48,693 nt of DNA from an uncultured bacterium (GCA_949293165.1 CASFCW010000009.1:1-48693), one strand, 5' to 3'; positions 40,039 to 48,566 are shown, numbered from the stretch's first letter. The notes: generated by a model from the sequence alone, not told the origin. Numbers and translations are program-made.

Positions 40039-40162
40039 CTTCACCCCTCCTTCCCCCTACCATACGGGAGGGGGAAATGGAATATACCGGCAAAAAACGG
40101 GACAGACTATTGCCAGAGCAGGGAAGCACAGATTGCTTTCCATCGGAAAGGATGAACCGTCT

Positions 40163-40447
40163 ATGGTGAAAGGTATCACCCGCCAGGTGATCTTGGTGAA
40201 ATCTCCCGACCCCAAGCTGTTTGAGGAGGCCATCTTTATTGTAAAGGAGGAGGCGCTGGCCCGTCAGGGCGTTACCGCCGACCAGGTGCTGCGCCAGGCC
40301 CGCCAGGCGGCGGACGGCTATTTAAAGGGCAGCCGGGCCTGGAACAGGAGGCTGGACGGGCTGTGGCGGCTGTCCGGCCCGCTCTGGTGCTGCGGCGGGG
40401 CGGCCGTCGCCTCCCTGGCCTGGTACGCGGCATTGTTCCTGCTGTAG
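40163..40447 (+). CDS. Small conserved-looking protein with C-terminal membrane anchor (94 aa)
   Basis: Starts at ATG 40163 after AAAGGAT about 10 bases upstream. The N-terminal 55 residues are soluble and highly charged (VKGITRQVILVKSPDPKLFE, EAIFIVKEEALARQGVTADQ). A basic stretch (KGSRAWNRRLDG) follows, then a hydrophobic C-terminal helix (CCGGAAVASLAWYAALFLL), so it would be a tail-anchored or single-pass membrane protein. I recall similar short proteins in clostridial genomes but no function. It is on the same strand as gpr and upstream of the ABC transporter, with its own start region. Confidence 0.7.
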   Translation: MVKGITRQVILVKSPDPKLFEEAIFIVKEEALARQGVTADQVLRQARQAADGYLKGSRAWNRRLDGLWRLSGPLWCCGGAAVASLAWYAALFLL

Positions 40448-40502
40448 AAAAACTTCTGTCTTTCTTAATAAAATCAAAAGAAAACCTTTCGGGAAACTGC
40501 GC

Positions 40503-40531
40503 AAACTGTATGCTATCCTTTCATACAGTTT
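40503..40531. promoter_or_regulatory. 10-bp inverted repeat upstream of the BceAB-type transporter
   Basis: AAACTGTATG-N9-CATACAGTTT is a perfect inverted repeat 35 bases before the ATPase ATG. No T-run follows the second arm, which favours a regulator binding site over a terminator. Confidence 0.5.
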
Positions 40532-40566
40532 AGGCCGGAGCCATCCGGCCGGAGGAGAGTGATCGC

Positions 40567-41337
40567 ATGTCTGATTTGCTGCAAGTGACCGATTTGGTGA
40601 AGGTCTATGGCCGCCGGGGTGCGGCGACCCGGGCGCTGGACGGGGTGAGCCTGTCCCTGTCGGCGGGGGAGTATGTGGGCATTATGGGGGCCTCCGGTTC
40701 AGGGAAAACCACCCTTCTGAACTGTGTGTCCACCATTGACCGCCCCACCTCCGGCTCCATCCAGGTGGATGGGCGGGAACTGACCAAGCTCCGGGGCAGG
40801 GAGCTGACCCGCTTCCGCCGGGAGCGGCTGGGCTTTATTTTTCAGGACTGCAACCTGCTGGATACCCTGACCGCCTTTGAAAACATCGCCCTGGCCCTGT
40901 CCATTGTGGGGGCAGCCCCAGGGGAGGTCAGGGACCGGGTGGAGGAGATGGCCGCCCTGCTGGGGATTGACGACTGCCTGGAAAAGTACCCCTACCAGAT
41001 GTCAGGGGGCCAGCAGCAGCGGTGCGCCGCCGCCCGGGCCATGGTCACCCACCCAGCCCTGGTGCTGGCGGACGAACCCACCGGCGCACTGGATTCCCGG
41101 TCCGCCCGGATGCTGCTGGAGCGGCTGGAGGTGCTCAACCGGGAGCGGGGCGCCACCATCCTTATGGTCACCCACGACGCCTTCACCGCCAGCTGCTGCC
41201 GCCGGGTGGTGTTCCTCCGGGACGGCCAGATCTTCCAGCAGCTGCGCCGGGAGGAGGGGGAGGGGCGCCGGTCCTTTTTCCAAAAGATTATCCGGGTGGT
41301 CACCCAGCTGGGAGGAGAGATGGAAGATGTTCTGTAA
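40567..41337 (+). CDS. BceA-type ABC transporter ATPase (peptide antibiotic resistance/sensing family)
   Basis: 256 residues from ATG 40567 with GGAGGAGAG upstream. Walker A is GIMGASGSGKTTLLN (about residues 36-50), the Q-loop is in FIFQDCNLLDTLTAFENIAL, the signature MSGGQQQRCAAARAM, Walker B LVLADEPTGALDS and the H-loop VTHD. The FIFQDCNLLDT stretch and overall size place it in the MacB/BceA subgroup. BceAB systems detect or detoxify cell-wall-active peptides such as bacitracin, usually together with a histidine kinase and regulator. No such two-component pair is present in the window. The gene overlaps the permease by 11 bases. Confidence 0.93.
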   Translation: MSDLLQVTDLVKVYGRRGAATRALDGVSLSLSAGEYVGIMGASGSGKTTLLNCVSTIDRPTSGSIQVDGRELTKLRGRELTRFRRERLGFIFQDCNLLDTLTAFENIALALSIVGAAPGEVRDRVEEMAALLGIDDCLEKYPYQMSGGQQQRCAAARAMVTHPALVLADEPTGALDSRSARMLLERLEVLNRERGATILMVTHDAFTASCCRRVVFLRDGQIFQQLRREEGEGRRSFFQKIIRVVTQLGGEMEDVL

Positions 41338-43186
41338 GCTGGCCTTACGCAATGTGCGCCGGTCCTTCCGGGATTACGGGGTGTATCTGCTCACCCTCAC
41401 CTTCGGCGTATGCCTGTTCTACACCTTCAACTCCCTGGATGGCCAGGGGGCCATCCTGTACCTGGCCAAGAACGGCAACCCCATGGCGGAGGTGATCCTG
41501 TCCTGCATCCGCGTGTTCTCCGTCTTTGTGGCGGTGGTGCTGGCCTGCCTGATGGTGTATGCCAACCGCTTCCTGCTGCGGCGGAGGAAGCGGGAGCTGG
41601 GTACATACCTGCTGCTGGGGCTGGGCCAGGGCCAAGTCTCCCTGATCCTGATGCTGGAGACGGGGCTGGTGGCCCTGGCGTCCATGGCCCTGGGGCTGGG
41701 ACTGGGGGTGCTGGCCTCCCTGGGCCTGTCCCGGCTGACCACATCCATGTTTCAGACCTCGGTGGACGATCTGCTGGGGCTGCGGTTTTCCCCGGCTGCG
41801 GCTGGGAGGACCGCCCTCTATTTCGGGCTGATTTTCCTGATTATGATGGTGCTCAGCGGGGTGCAGGTGTCCCGGGCGAAGCTGCTGGACCTGATGCAGG
41901 GGGGACGGCGCAACGAGCCTTTGAAGCAGCGCCCCCTGAAATGGGCCGTGGCCCAGTGCGTCTTTGGGGTCTTGTGCCTGCTGGCGGCTTACGGGCTGCT
42001 GCTCTGGTTCGGCATGGGCGTGGCCATTACCCTGCTGCCCATCTGTGTGCCCATGCTGGCTTTGGGCACCGTGGGCACCCTGCTGATTTTCCGGTCCCTG
42101 TCCGGCTTTGTGCTGCGGCTGGCCCAGGCCCGGCCCAGGTTTTACTATAAAAACCTGAACCTGTTCACCCTCCGGGAGTGGATGAGCAAGGTCCACTCCA
42201 CCTACCTGGCCCAGACGGTGATCTGCCTGCTCCTGCTGCTGGCTATGGGCATTACCGCCAGCTCCATGGGGCTCAATTCCACCCTGGACGCCAACGCCCG
42301 GGCTCGCTCCCCTTTTGATGTGACGGTGCAGAACTACCGGGGGGACGTCACCCTGCTGGATTTTGAGGGTGAGCTGAACCGGGCGGGCTTTCCCACCGGG
42401 GAGAAGCTGGCCTGGCAGCGGGAGGTGCTGATCTACTACGGGGATGAGTCCGTGGTGGGGCTGAGCACCACCGGGGTGATGGGGCTTGCCGACTACAACG
42501 TCCTGCGCCAGCGGCAGGGGGAGCAGCCCTATACCGGGGCCCTGCCTGCCTATATCCCATGGGAAGAATGCGAGGGCCTGGTCACCGGCGGGCTGATGAT
42601 GGATTTGGCGGTGGTGGAGGATTCCGTGCTGGAGCGGCTGGAGGTCCGCCGCCAGCTGTGGATGGCCGACTATGCCGGGGACAGAGAGAAAACGGAGGCG
42701 GAGCTGACGGCCGCGCTGAACCGGCTGCCCCCGGATTGCGTTACCCTGATCCACAGCCGGATCAGCCTCTATCAGGACCTGATGGGCAACAAGATGCTGG
42801 CCCTGTTCCTGGGGCTTTATCTGGGGCTAACCTTCCTGCTGGCTGCGGCGGCGGTGCTGGCATTGCAGCAGCTGAGCCAGGGGGCGGACAACGCCGGCCG
42901 GTACGTCATCCTCCGCCGCCTGGGCGCCCAGGAGGCTATGGTGTCCCGGTGCGCTGTGGAGCAGGTGGCCCTGGCCTTCCTGCTGCCCCTGGCCCTGGCC
43001 CTGATCCACTGCGCCGTGGGCATGAAGGCGGCCAACGACCTGATTGCCCAGGCGGGGCAGGTGGACGCCCTTCAAAGCGCGGTTTTTACCGGGCTGATGC
43101 TGCTGGCGGTATACGGCGGTTACTTTCTGGCCACCGCCCTGGCCTGCCGCCGACTGGCGCTGCAGGGGACGGGGGAGCGGCGCTGA
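41327..43186 (+). CDS. BceB/FtsX-type ABC transporter permease
   Basis: 619 residues from ATG 41327, overlapping the ATPase end. It starts MFCKLALRNVRRSFRDYGVY, typical of BceB permeases. Ten helices are predicted in the family layout: one N-terminal helix, a group of helices up to about residue 310, then a large extracellular domain (about 320-490, RSPFDVTVQNYRGDVTLLDF) between the later helices and a final three helices with AAAAVLALQQLSQGADNAGR and RYVILRRLGAQEAMVSR. The big extracellular loop is the part that recognises the peptide or lipid-linked target in BceB proteins. It is slightly shorter than Bacillus BceB (about 646). A terminator follows. Confidence 0.92.
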   Translation: MFCKLALRNVRRSFRDYGVYLLTLTFGVCLFYTFNSLDGQGAILYLAKNGNPMAEVILSCIRVFSVFVAVVLACLMVYANRFLLRRRKRELGTYLLLGLGQGQVSLILMLETGLVALASMALGLGLGVLASLGLSRLTTSMFQTSVDDLLGLRFSPAAAGRTALYFGLIFLIMMVLSGVQVSRAKLLDLMQGGRRNEPLKQRPLKWAVAQCVFGVLCLLAAYGLLLWFGMGVAITLLPICVPMLALGTVGTLLIFRSLSGFVLRLAQARPRFYYKNLNLFTLREWMSKVHSTYLAQTVICLLLLLAMGITASSMGLNSTLDANARARSPFDVTVQNYRGDVTLLDFEGELNRAGFPTGEKLAWQREVLIYYGDESVVGLSTTGVMGLADYNVLRQRQGEQPYTGALPAYIPWEECEGLVTGGLMMDLAVVEDSVLERLEVRRQLWMADYAGDREKTEAELTAALNRLPPDCVTLIHSRISLYQDLMGNKMLALFLGLYLGLTFLLAAAAVLALQQLSQGADNAGRYVILRRLGAQEAMVSRCAVEQVALAFLLPLALALIHCAVGMKAANDLIAQAGQVDALQSAVFTGLMLLAVYGGYFLATALACRRLALQGTGERR

Positions 43187-43206
43187 ATTGCAAAAAATGC
43201 CTATGG

Positions 43207-43233
43207 GCCCATGGGGACCATGGGCATTTTTTT
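43207..43233 (+). terminator. Terminator of the BceAB-type operon
   Basis: GCCCATGG-GGA-CCATGGGC then ATTTTTTT (43226-43233). Flanking AAAAATGCC/GGCATTTTT can form an alternative longer stem. Confidence 0.88.
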
Positions 43234-43343
43234 AGAGAAATTTCATCTGTTCAAGGCCCGGGTCCCGGTTTTATAATAATGCGAGATTCTGAAAGCATAT
43301 CTGCCCGGCCCCAGGCGGGAGGGCGTTTAAGGAGCGCGCGCGT

Positions 43344-44696
43344 ATGACCAAGGACCTGACCAACGGCAGCCCCATGAGGCTGATTGTGGGCTTTACCATC
43401 CCCACTTTGCTGGGGATGCTGTTCCAGCAATTCTACAATATGATGGATACCATGATTGTGGGCAAGCTGTTGGGCGCCTCCGCCCTGGCATCCGTGGGGG
43501 CTACGGGCTCCATCAATTTCTTCGTCATCGGGTTTTGCATGGGGGTGTGCAACGGCTTTGCCATCCCCGTGGCCCAGCGGATGGGCGCGGGGGATTACAG
43601 CCAGCTGCGCCGGTGCGTGGCAAATGCCGGGTGGCTGTCGGCCCTGTTCGCCCTGGTGCTCACCACAGCTACCTGCCTGCTCTGCCCCCAGATCCTCACC
43701 CTGATGCAGACGCCGGCGGATATTTACAAGGGCTCCTACCAATACATCTTTATCATCTTCCTGGGGATTCCCACCACCTTCTTATATAACCTGCTGGCGG
43801 GCATCATCCGCTCCCTGGGGGACAGCAAAACCCCGGTTTATTTCCTGGCTATGGCCTCCTGCCTGAATATTGCGCTGGATCTGGTGCTCATCCTGTTCTG
43901 CAACACCGGCGTGGCCGGGGCGGCCATCGCCACCGTCATCTCCCAGGGGGTGTCCGGCGCGGCGTGCCTGATATACATGATCCGGAAGTACCCCATCCTG
44001 CGGATGAGCCGGGAGGAGCGGCGGATGGACGGACGCACCTGCCGGATGCTGTGCTACATGGGTGTGCCCATGGGACTGCAATATTCCATCACCGCCATCG
44101 GCTCCATCATCCTCCAGTCCGCTGTCAACCAGCTGGGCAGCGGCTATGTGGCCGCTGTGGCCGCCGGCACGAAGCTGTTTCAGGTGATTTGCTGCCCCTA
44201 TGAGGCCATGGGAGCCACCATGGCTACCTACTGCGGCCAGAATGTGGGTGCGTTGAAGCTGGAGCGGCTGGGCCAGGGGGTGCGCTCCTGCATTTTGCTT
44301 GGGTTTGGGTACGCCGCCCTGGCGCTGGGGACCCTGCTCCTGTTCGCCCCCCAGCTGGCGCTGCTGTTCCTGGATGCGGACGAGGGGGATCTCATCGGCT
44401 ATACCGCCCAATATATCACCATCCTGGGCATGTTTTTCTGCCTCCTCGCGCTGGTGAATATCCTCCGGTTCTCCATCCAGGGCATGGGGTACAGCAACTT
44501 TGCCATGATTGCCGGAGTGCTGGAGATGGCGGCCCGGACGGCGGTGGGCCTGCTGCTGGTGCCGGCGGTGGGCTTCATCGGCGCCTGCTTTGCCTCCCCC
44601 GCCGCCTGGCTGATGGCCGACCTGTTCCTGGTGCCGGCCACTGTGGGGTGTATCCGGGCGCTGAAAAAACGGTACGGCCAGGGCGTACCGGCATAA
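43344..44696 (+). CDS. MATE-family multidrug/cation exporter
   Basis: 450 residues from ATG 43344, with AAGGAG 9 bases upstream. Twelve hydrophobic helices in two similar halves. Family motifs are the N-terminal RLIVGFTIPTLLGMLFQQFY, YNMMDTMIVGKLLGASALAS, CMGVCNGFAIPVAQRMGAGD and, in the second half, MGVPMGLQYSITAIGSIILQ. MATE proteins export drugs or metabolites in exchange for Na+ or H+; the substrate is not predictable. It may form a stress-response neighbourhood with the BceAB-type transporter, but a terminator lies between them. It converges on the alcohol dehydrogenase gene at a shared terminator. Confidence 0.93.
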   Translation: MTKDLTNGSPMRLIVGFTIPTLLGMLFQQFYNMMDTMIVGKLLGASALASVGATGSINFFVIGFCMGVCNGFAIPVAQRMGAGDYSQLRRCVANAGWLSALFALVLTTATCLLCPQILTLMQTPADIYKGSYQYIFIIFLGIPTTFLYNLLAGIIRSLGDSKTPVYFLAMASCLNIALDLVLILFCNTGVAGAAIATVISQGVSGAACLIYMIRKYPILRMSREERRMDGRTCRMLCYMGVPMGLQYSITAIGSIILQSAVNQLGSGYVAAVAAGTKLFQVICCPYEAMGATMATYCGQNVGALKLERLGQGVRSCILLGFGYAALALGTLLLFAPQLALLFLDADEGDLIGYTAQYITILGMFFCLLALVNILRFSIQGMGYSNFAMIAGVLEMAARTAVGLLLVPAVGFIGACFASPAAWLMADLFLVPATVGCIRALKKRYGQGVPA

Positions 44697-44699
44697 TCC

Positions 44700-44733
44700 A
44701 AACGGGCCGCGTCCTGTTGGACGCGGCCCGTTT
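44700..44733. terminator. Bidirectional terminator between the MATE and alcohol dehydrogenase genes
   Basis: AAACGGGCCGCGTCC-TGTT-GGACGCGGCCCGTTT, a perfect 15-bp stem with TTT or A/T-rich flanks on both strands, placed between convergent genes. Confidence 0.85.
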
Positions 44734-44735
44734 CG

Positions 44736-45905
44736 TTATTTGCATTCCATGAAAATGTCCAGGATCTCCTGGTGGGTCAGCCTGCGGAAGCTGCCGGAGA
44801 CGATGGAGCAGGAGTCAGCCACCGCCTTCAGATCCAGGCTGTCGTCCACGCCCAGCTCCCGGAGGGTGGTGGGCAGGCCCAGCTCCCGGATAAAGCCGGC
44901 CAGGGCCTCCACGCCCGCCAGGGCGGTCTCCTCCCGGGTCTTTCCCTCCGGAGAGATGCCCCAAACCTGGACGGCAAAGGCATAAAACTTCTCCAGCCCG
45001 TCCTTGTAAATCCGGCGGTAGTAGGCGGGATGGAGCACCGCCAGGCCCTCGCCGTGGCTGCAATTGGTATAGGCCCCCAGCTGGTGCTCCATCTGGTGGC
45101 ACTGGAAGTCCAGCTTCTTGCCCAGCTTGAGGATGCGGTTTTCCGCCATGGCGGCAATCCACATGATGTCGCTGCGGGCGTCGTAATTTCTGGGGTCGGC
45201 CTTGGCCGCCCGGAGGCTGCGGATCAGGCTGCGCATCAGGGCCTGGGAAATTTCGTCGGAGATATTGTCCCCCTGGGGCTCGCTGAAATAAATCTCCATA
45301 ATGTGGGAGAGGATGTCAAAGCCGCTGGCCAGCATAGGCTTCATGGGCACGCTGTAGGTGTACTCCGGGTCCAGCAGGGCGAAACGGGGGTTGCACCGGG
45401 GATAGTCGTGGCCGGTTTTCATGTGCTTTTCCTCGTGGGTGATGACGGCGTCGCCGTTGACCTCGCTGCCGGTGCCGGACAGGGTGACCACCACCCCCAA
45501 AGGCAGGGGGTCAAAGGTGACGGGGCTGATGTTTTCCCAGTAGTCCGTCCACAGATCCCCCTGGTAGACCGCGCCCATGGACACCGCCTTGCAGCAGTCC
45601 ATCACCGAGCCGCCGCCCACCGCCAGGATCAGGTCGATCTGGTTCTCCTTCACCAGGCGCACCCCTTCCAGCACCTTGGCATAGGTGGGGTTGGACATGA
45701 TGCCGGAAAACTCCGTCACCCGCTTCCCCGCCTGCTTCAGCACCCCCATGATCTCGTCATAGACGCCGCTGGCCTTTACAGAGCCGCCGCCGTAGCCCAG
45801 CAGCACGTTGGGGCCGTACTGGGCCAGCAGGCCGGGCAGATGCTCCCGGGCGCAGCCCGGGCCAAAGCAGACCTTGGTGCTGTTTTCAAACACAAATGCA
45901 TTCAT
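44736..45905 (-). CDS. Iron-containing alcohol dehydrogenase (butanol dehydrogenase/YugJ-like)
   Basis: 389 residues from ATG 45905, after AAAGGAT. It starts MNAFVFENSTKVCFGPGCAR, the usual N-terminus of NADH-dependent butanol dehydrogenases (BdhA/B, YugJ). The nucleotide-binding region has LLGYGGGSVKASGVYDEI and LILAVGGGSVMDCCKAVSMG. Metal ligands are expected in ASGFDILSHIMEIYF (Asp and His), in HQMEHQLGAYTNCSHGEGLA and at the AVLHPAYYR histidine. It would reduce an aldehyde such as butyraldehyde with NAD(P)H, or act on another alcohol; no aldehyde dehydrogenase is nearby to fix the substrate. It is a single-gene unit. Confidence 0.9.
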   Translation of the reverse strand: MNAFVFENSTKVCFGPGCAREHLPGLLAQYGPNVLLGYGGGSVKASGVYDEIMGVLKQAGKRVTEFSGIMSNPTYAKVLEGVRLVKENQIDLILAVGGGSVMDCCKAVSMGAVYQGDLWTDYWENISPVTFDPLPLGVVVTLSGTGSEVNGDAVITHEEKHMKTGHDYPRCNPRFALLDPEYTYSVPMKPMLASGFDILSHIMEIYFSEPQGDNISDEISQALMRSLIRSLRAAKADPRNYDARSDIMWIAAMAENRILKLGKKLDFQCHQMEHQLGAYTNCSHGEGLAVLHPAYYRRIYKDGLEKFYAFAVQVWGISPEGKTREETALAGVEALAGFIRELGLPTTLRELGVDDSLDLKAVADSCSIVSGSFRRLTHQEILDIFMECK

Positions 45906-46018
45906 GGTGTTCCCATCCTTTCTCCGGGCCAACCCCTGGAAGGCCCCTCATTCCCTTGGGGGAATTATACGTCACATTCCGGTGCATGTCCATAGCGCGG
46001 GAACGCTTGGAGGGGGGA

Positions 46019-46035
46019 TATCCCACTGCGGGATA
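46019..46035. promoter_or_regulatory. Small inverted repeat in the ADH/amino acid ABC intergenic region
   Basis: TATCCC-ACTGC-GGGATA, a perfect 6-bp repeat about 65 bases upstream of the predicted plus-strand promoter. It is a possible operator and may be a chance match. Confidence 0.25.
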
Positions 46036-46099
46036 AGTTATATGACAAAAGAAACAAAAACAGACGAGTATGTGCAGTTTCCTTTGTGTATATTTTCAA

Positions 46100-46128
46100 T
46101 TTACACTTTTGATTTAGCGTGATAAACT
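46100..46128 (+). promoter_or_regulatory. Sigma-A promoter of the amino acid ABC operon
   Basis: TTTACA (46100-46105), a 17-base spacer and TAAACT (46123-46128) with TGA before the -10. A GCGGCG/CGCCGC hairpin (46143-46160) then lies in the short leader before the ribosome binding site GGAGG. Confidence 0.65.
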
Positions 46129-46174
46129 ACTAATACGATTAAGCGGCGGCCCAACGCCGCAGTTGGAGGATTGA

Positions 46175-46984
46175 ATGATGAAAAAGACGCTTGCACTGCT
46201 CCTGTCCGCGGCGATGGCCCTGTCTCTGGCCGCCTGCGGCAATTCTGACAGCGGTTCCGGCTCCCAGTCCAATGTAGAGGAAAAGATCGTTTATGCCGTG
46301 GAGGCTGGCTCCGCCGGCGAGGCTGTGGCCCAGGAGAAGGGCTTTGAGTACAGCTCCGTGGCCTCCCAGGCCGACGCCCTGATGGAGGTTGCCTCCGGCA
46401 CCTCCGACGCCGCCATTATCGACCTGCTCATGGCCGGCGCCATGATCGGCGAGGGCACCAGCTATCCCAACCTGGTTCAGGGCGAGGAGCTGACCACCGA
46501 GGAGTACGGTGTGGGCTGCCGCCAGGGCAGTGACCTGGCTGAGTACATCAACTACGTCTTCTCCCAGGCCTATGCCGACGGCACCATGCAGGAGCTGGCC
46601 GAGACCTACGGCGTGCAGAAGGTGCTGCTGGAGCAGGGCGAGGTGGCTGAGCCCACCATCGCCGCCGACGGCGACATCGCTTACATCCAGGGCAAGGGTA
46701 CCCTGGTGGTGGGTATCACCAACTTCGCCCCCATGGACTACAAGGACGACAACGGCCAGTGGATCGGCTTTGACGCTGACATGGCCCGGGTTGTGGCGGA
46801 GAAGCTGGGCGTCACCGCCGAGTTTATCGAGATCGACTGGGACAACAAGATCATGGAGCTGGACTCCAAGGGCATCGACGTGGTGTGGAACGGCATGACC
46901 CTCACCGACGAGGTCACCTCCTCCATGGAGTGCACCAACGCCTACTGCCAGAACGCCCAGGTGATTGTGACGCCCGGCGAGTAA
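46175..46984 (+). CDS. Polar amino acid ABC transporter substrate-binding lipoprotein, apparently circularly permuted
   Basis: 269 residues; GGAGG lies 7-8 bases before ATG 46175. The signal peptide has lipobox LAAC with Cys21. In the ordinary family the mature protein starts with GTLVVGITNFAPMDYKD, continues to WNGMTLTDEV and NAQVIV, and only then FAVEAGSAGE, DALMEVASGTSDA, LMAGAMIGEGTSY, EEYGVG and a YADGTM-type end. Here the second half comes first (VYAVEAGSAGEAVA at about 39-52 through YADGTMQELAETYGV at about 135-149), then a linker, then the normal first half (GTLVVGITNFAP at about 175 to NAQVIVTPGE at the end). The order is swapped with all motifs kept and no duplication. It should still bind an amino acid. 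It is followed by an intercistronic hairpin and its permease. Confidence 0.88.
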   Translation: MMKKTLALLLSAAMALSLAACGNSDSGSGSQSNVEEKIVYAVEAGSAGEAVAQEKGFEYSSVASQADALMEVASGTSDAAIIDLLMAGAMIGEGTSYPNLVQGEELTTEEYGVGCRQGSDLAEYINYVFSQAYADGTMQELAETYGVQKVLLEQGEVAEPTIAADGDIAYIQGKGTLVVGITNFAPMDYKDDNGQWIGFDADMARVVAEKLGVTAEFIEIDWDNKIMELDSKGIDVVWNGMTLTDEVTSSMECTNAYCQNAQVIVTPGE

Positions 46985-47011
46985 CGAATAAAAAGCTGTG
47001 CTGAATCCAGC

Positions 47012-47041
47012 AAAGGCAGGGAGCGGACGCTCTCTGCCTTT
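47012..47041 (+). terminator. Intercistronic hairpin after the substrate-binding protein gene
   Basis: AAAGGCAGGGAGC pairs with GCTCTCTGCCTTT (one G-U pair). The TTT is short, so partial termination or mRNA stabilisation is likely. This is typical where a binding protein is needed in excess over permease and ATPase. Confidence 0.65.
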
Positions 47042-47109
47042 GCCCGGTTTGTCAGAACCTTCCATTTTGTGGGCCGGGCCCACCATTACCACATGACGGG
47101 GGATCATCC

Positions 47110-47763
47110 ATGCTGCTAGACGTAACGCTCACATTGCTCACCGGAATGGCCACTACATTCCAGATCTTCATTCTCACCCTGGTGTTTGCCCTGCCCTTGG
47201 GGCTGGTGGTGGCCTTCGGCACCATGAGCTCCATCACCCCCCTGCGCCAGGGGTGCAATCTCCTGGTCTGGATTGTCCGGGGTACGCCGCTGATGCTCCA
47301 GCTCATCGCCTTTATGTACATCCCCGGCATCATGGGCTACAACATCTGGCCCAGCGGCGACGCGGGGCGGATGATGGCCACGGTGGTGTCCTTCTCCCTG
47401 AACTACGCCTGCTACTTTTCCGTGATTTATCGGGGCGGCATCCAGGGGGTCCCGGTGGGCCAGCGGGAGGCCGGCCAGGTGCTGGGCCTGACCAAGCGCC
47501 AGATTTTCTTCCAAATCACCCTGCTGCAGATGATTAAGCGCATCGTGCCCCCCATGTCCAACGAGATCATCACCCTGGTGAAGGATACCTCCCTGGCCCG
47601 GATCATCGCCGTGTACGAGCTGACCTTCACCGGCTACTCCTACATGAAAAGCAGCGGCCTGGTGTGGCCCCTGTTCTATACCGGCGTGTTCTACCTGGTC
47701 TTTGTGGGGGTGCTCACCATCCTGTTCAGCTGCATCGAGCGCAAGCTGGAATATTTCCGATAA
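47110..47763 (+). CDS. Polar amino acid ABC transporter permease
   Basis: 217 residues from ATG 47110 after GGGGGAT. A HisM/GlnP-type permease with five helices. The N-terminal helix is TLLTGMATTFQIFILTLVFA, then WIVRGTPLMLQLIAFMY (RGTPLMLQL is a family signature). The cytoplasmic EAA loop is QREAGQVLGLTKRQIFFQIT, which contacts the ATPase. The end is LVKDTSLARIIAVYELTFTG and YTGVFYLVFVGVLTILF. Only one permease gene is present, so the channel is probably a homodimer. It works with the ATPase 12 bases downstream and the lipoprotein upstream. Confidence 0.95.
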   Translation: MLLDVTLTLLTGMATTFQIFILTLVFALPLGLVVAFGTMSSITPLRQGCNLLVWIVRGTPLMLQLIAFMYIPGIMGYNIWPSGDAGRMMATVVSFSLNYACYFSVIYRGGIQGVPVGQREAGQVLGLTKRQIFFQITLLQMIKRIVPPMSNEIITLVKDTSLARIIAVYELTFTGYSYMKSSGLVWPLFYTGVFYLVFVGVLTILFSCIERKLEYFR

Positions 47764-47775
47764 GGAGGGGCCGGA

Positions 47776-48561
47776 ATGCCTATTTTGGAAGTACGCAACC
47801 TGGAAAAGCACTTTGGGGCCACCACGGTCCTGGAAAATATCAGCTTCGACCTGGAGCAGGGGCAGGCGCTGGCCATCATCGGCTCCTCCGGCTCCGGCAA
47901 GACCACCCTGCTGCGGTGCCTGAATTTTTTGGAGACCCCCAGCGGCGGGCAGATCCTGGTGCAGGGCAAGACCCTGTTTGACGCCGCCGACCCCAGCACC
48001 CAGCGGGAGAGCGAGGTGCGGAAAAAGCGCCTGCATTTCGGCATGGTGTTCCAGTCCTTCAACCTGTTCCCCCAGTATACCGCCCTGGAAAACGTGACCC
48101 TGGCCAAAAAGCTGATGTGCCAGGAGCTGCCGGAATATAAGCAGAAAAAAAAGCAGATGCTGGCCCAGATCCAGGAGGAGGGGGAGGAGCTGCTGGGGAA
48201 GATGGGGCTGTCCAACCGGGCGGGGCACTACCCCCACCAGTTGTCCGGCGGCCAGCAGCAGCGGGTGGCCATCGCGAGGGCCCTGGCCATGCACCCGGAC
48301 ATCCTCTGCTTCGATGAGCCCACCTCCGCCCTGGACCCGGAGCTCACCGGCGAGGTGCTGAAGGTGATCCGCGGCCTGGCGGAGCAGAAAACCACCATGA
48401 TTATCGTCACCCATGAGATGGCCTTCGCCCGGGATGTGGCCGACCAGGTGATTTTTATGGACGGCGGCGTCATTGTGGAGCGGGGCCCGGCCCGGGAGGT
48501 TATTGAAAACCCCCGGCAGGAGCGCACCAGGCAGTTTTTGTCCCGGTACTCCGAAAACTGA
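47776..48561 (+). CDS. Polar amino acid ABC transporter ATPase
   Basis: 261 residues from ATG 47776 with AAGGAGG 8 bases upstream, 12 bases after the permease. Walker A GSSGSGKTTLLRCLNFLE, Q-loop MVFQSFNLFPQYTALENVTL, signature LSGGQQQRVAIARALAM, Walker B ILCFDEPTSALDPELTGEVL, H-loop VTHEM. This is the GlnQ/HisP group. An insertion rich in Lys and Glu (YKQKKKQMLAQIQEEGEELL) lies in the helical domain near residue 120-140. It is the last gene of the operon, followed by a strong terminator. Confidence 0.96.
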   Translation: MPILEVRNLEKHFGATTVLENISFDLEQGQALAIIGSSGSGKTTLLRCLNFLETPSGGQILVQGKTLFDAADPSTQRESEVRKKRLHFGMVFQSFNLFPQYTALENVTLAKKLMCQELPEYKQKKKQMLAQIQEEGEELLGKMGLSNRAGHYPHQLSGGQQQRVAIARALAMHPDILCFDEPTSALDPELTGEVLKVIRGLAEQKTTMIIVTHEMAFARDVADQVIFMDGGVIVERGPAREVIENPRQERTRQFLSRYSEN

Positions 48562-48566
48562 ACCGT

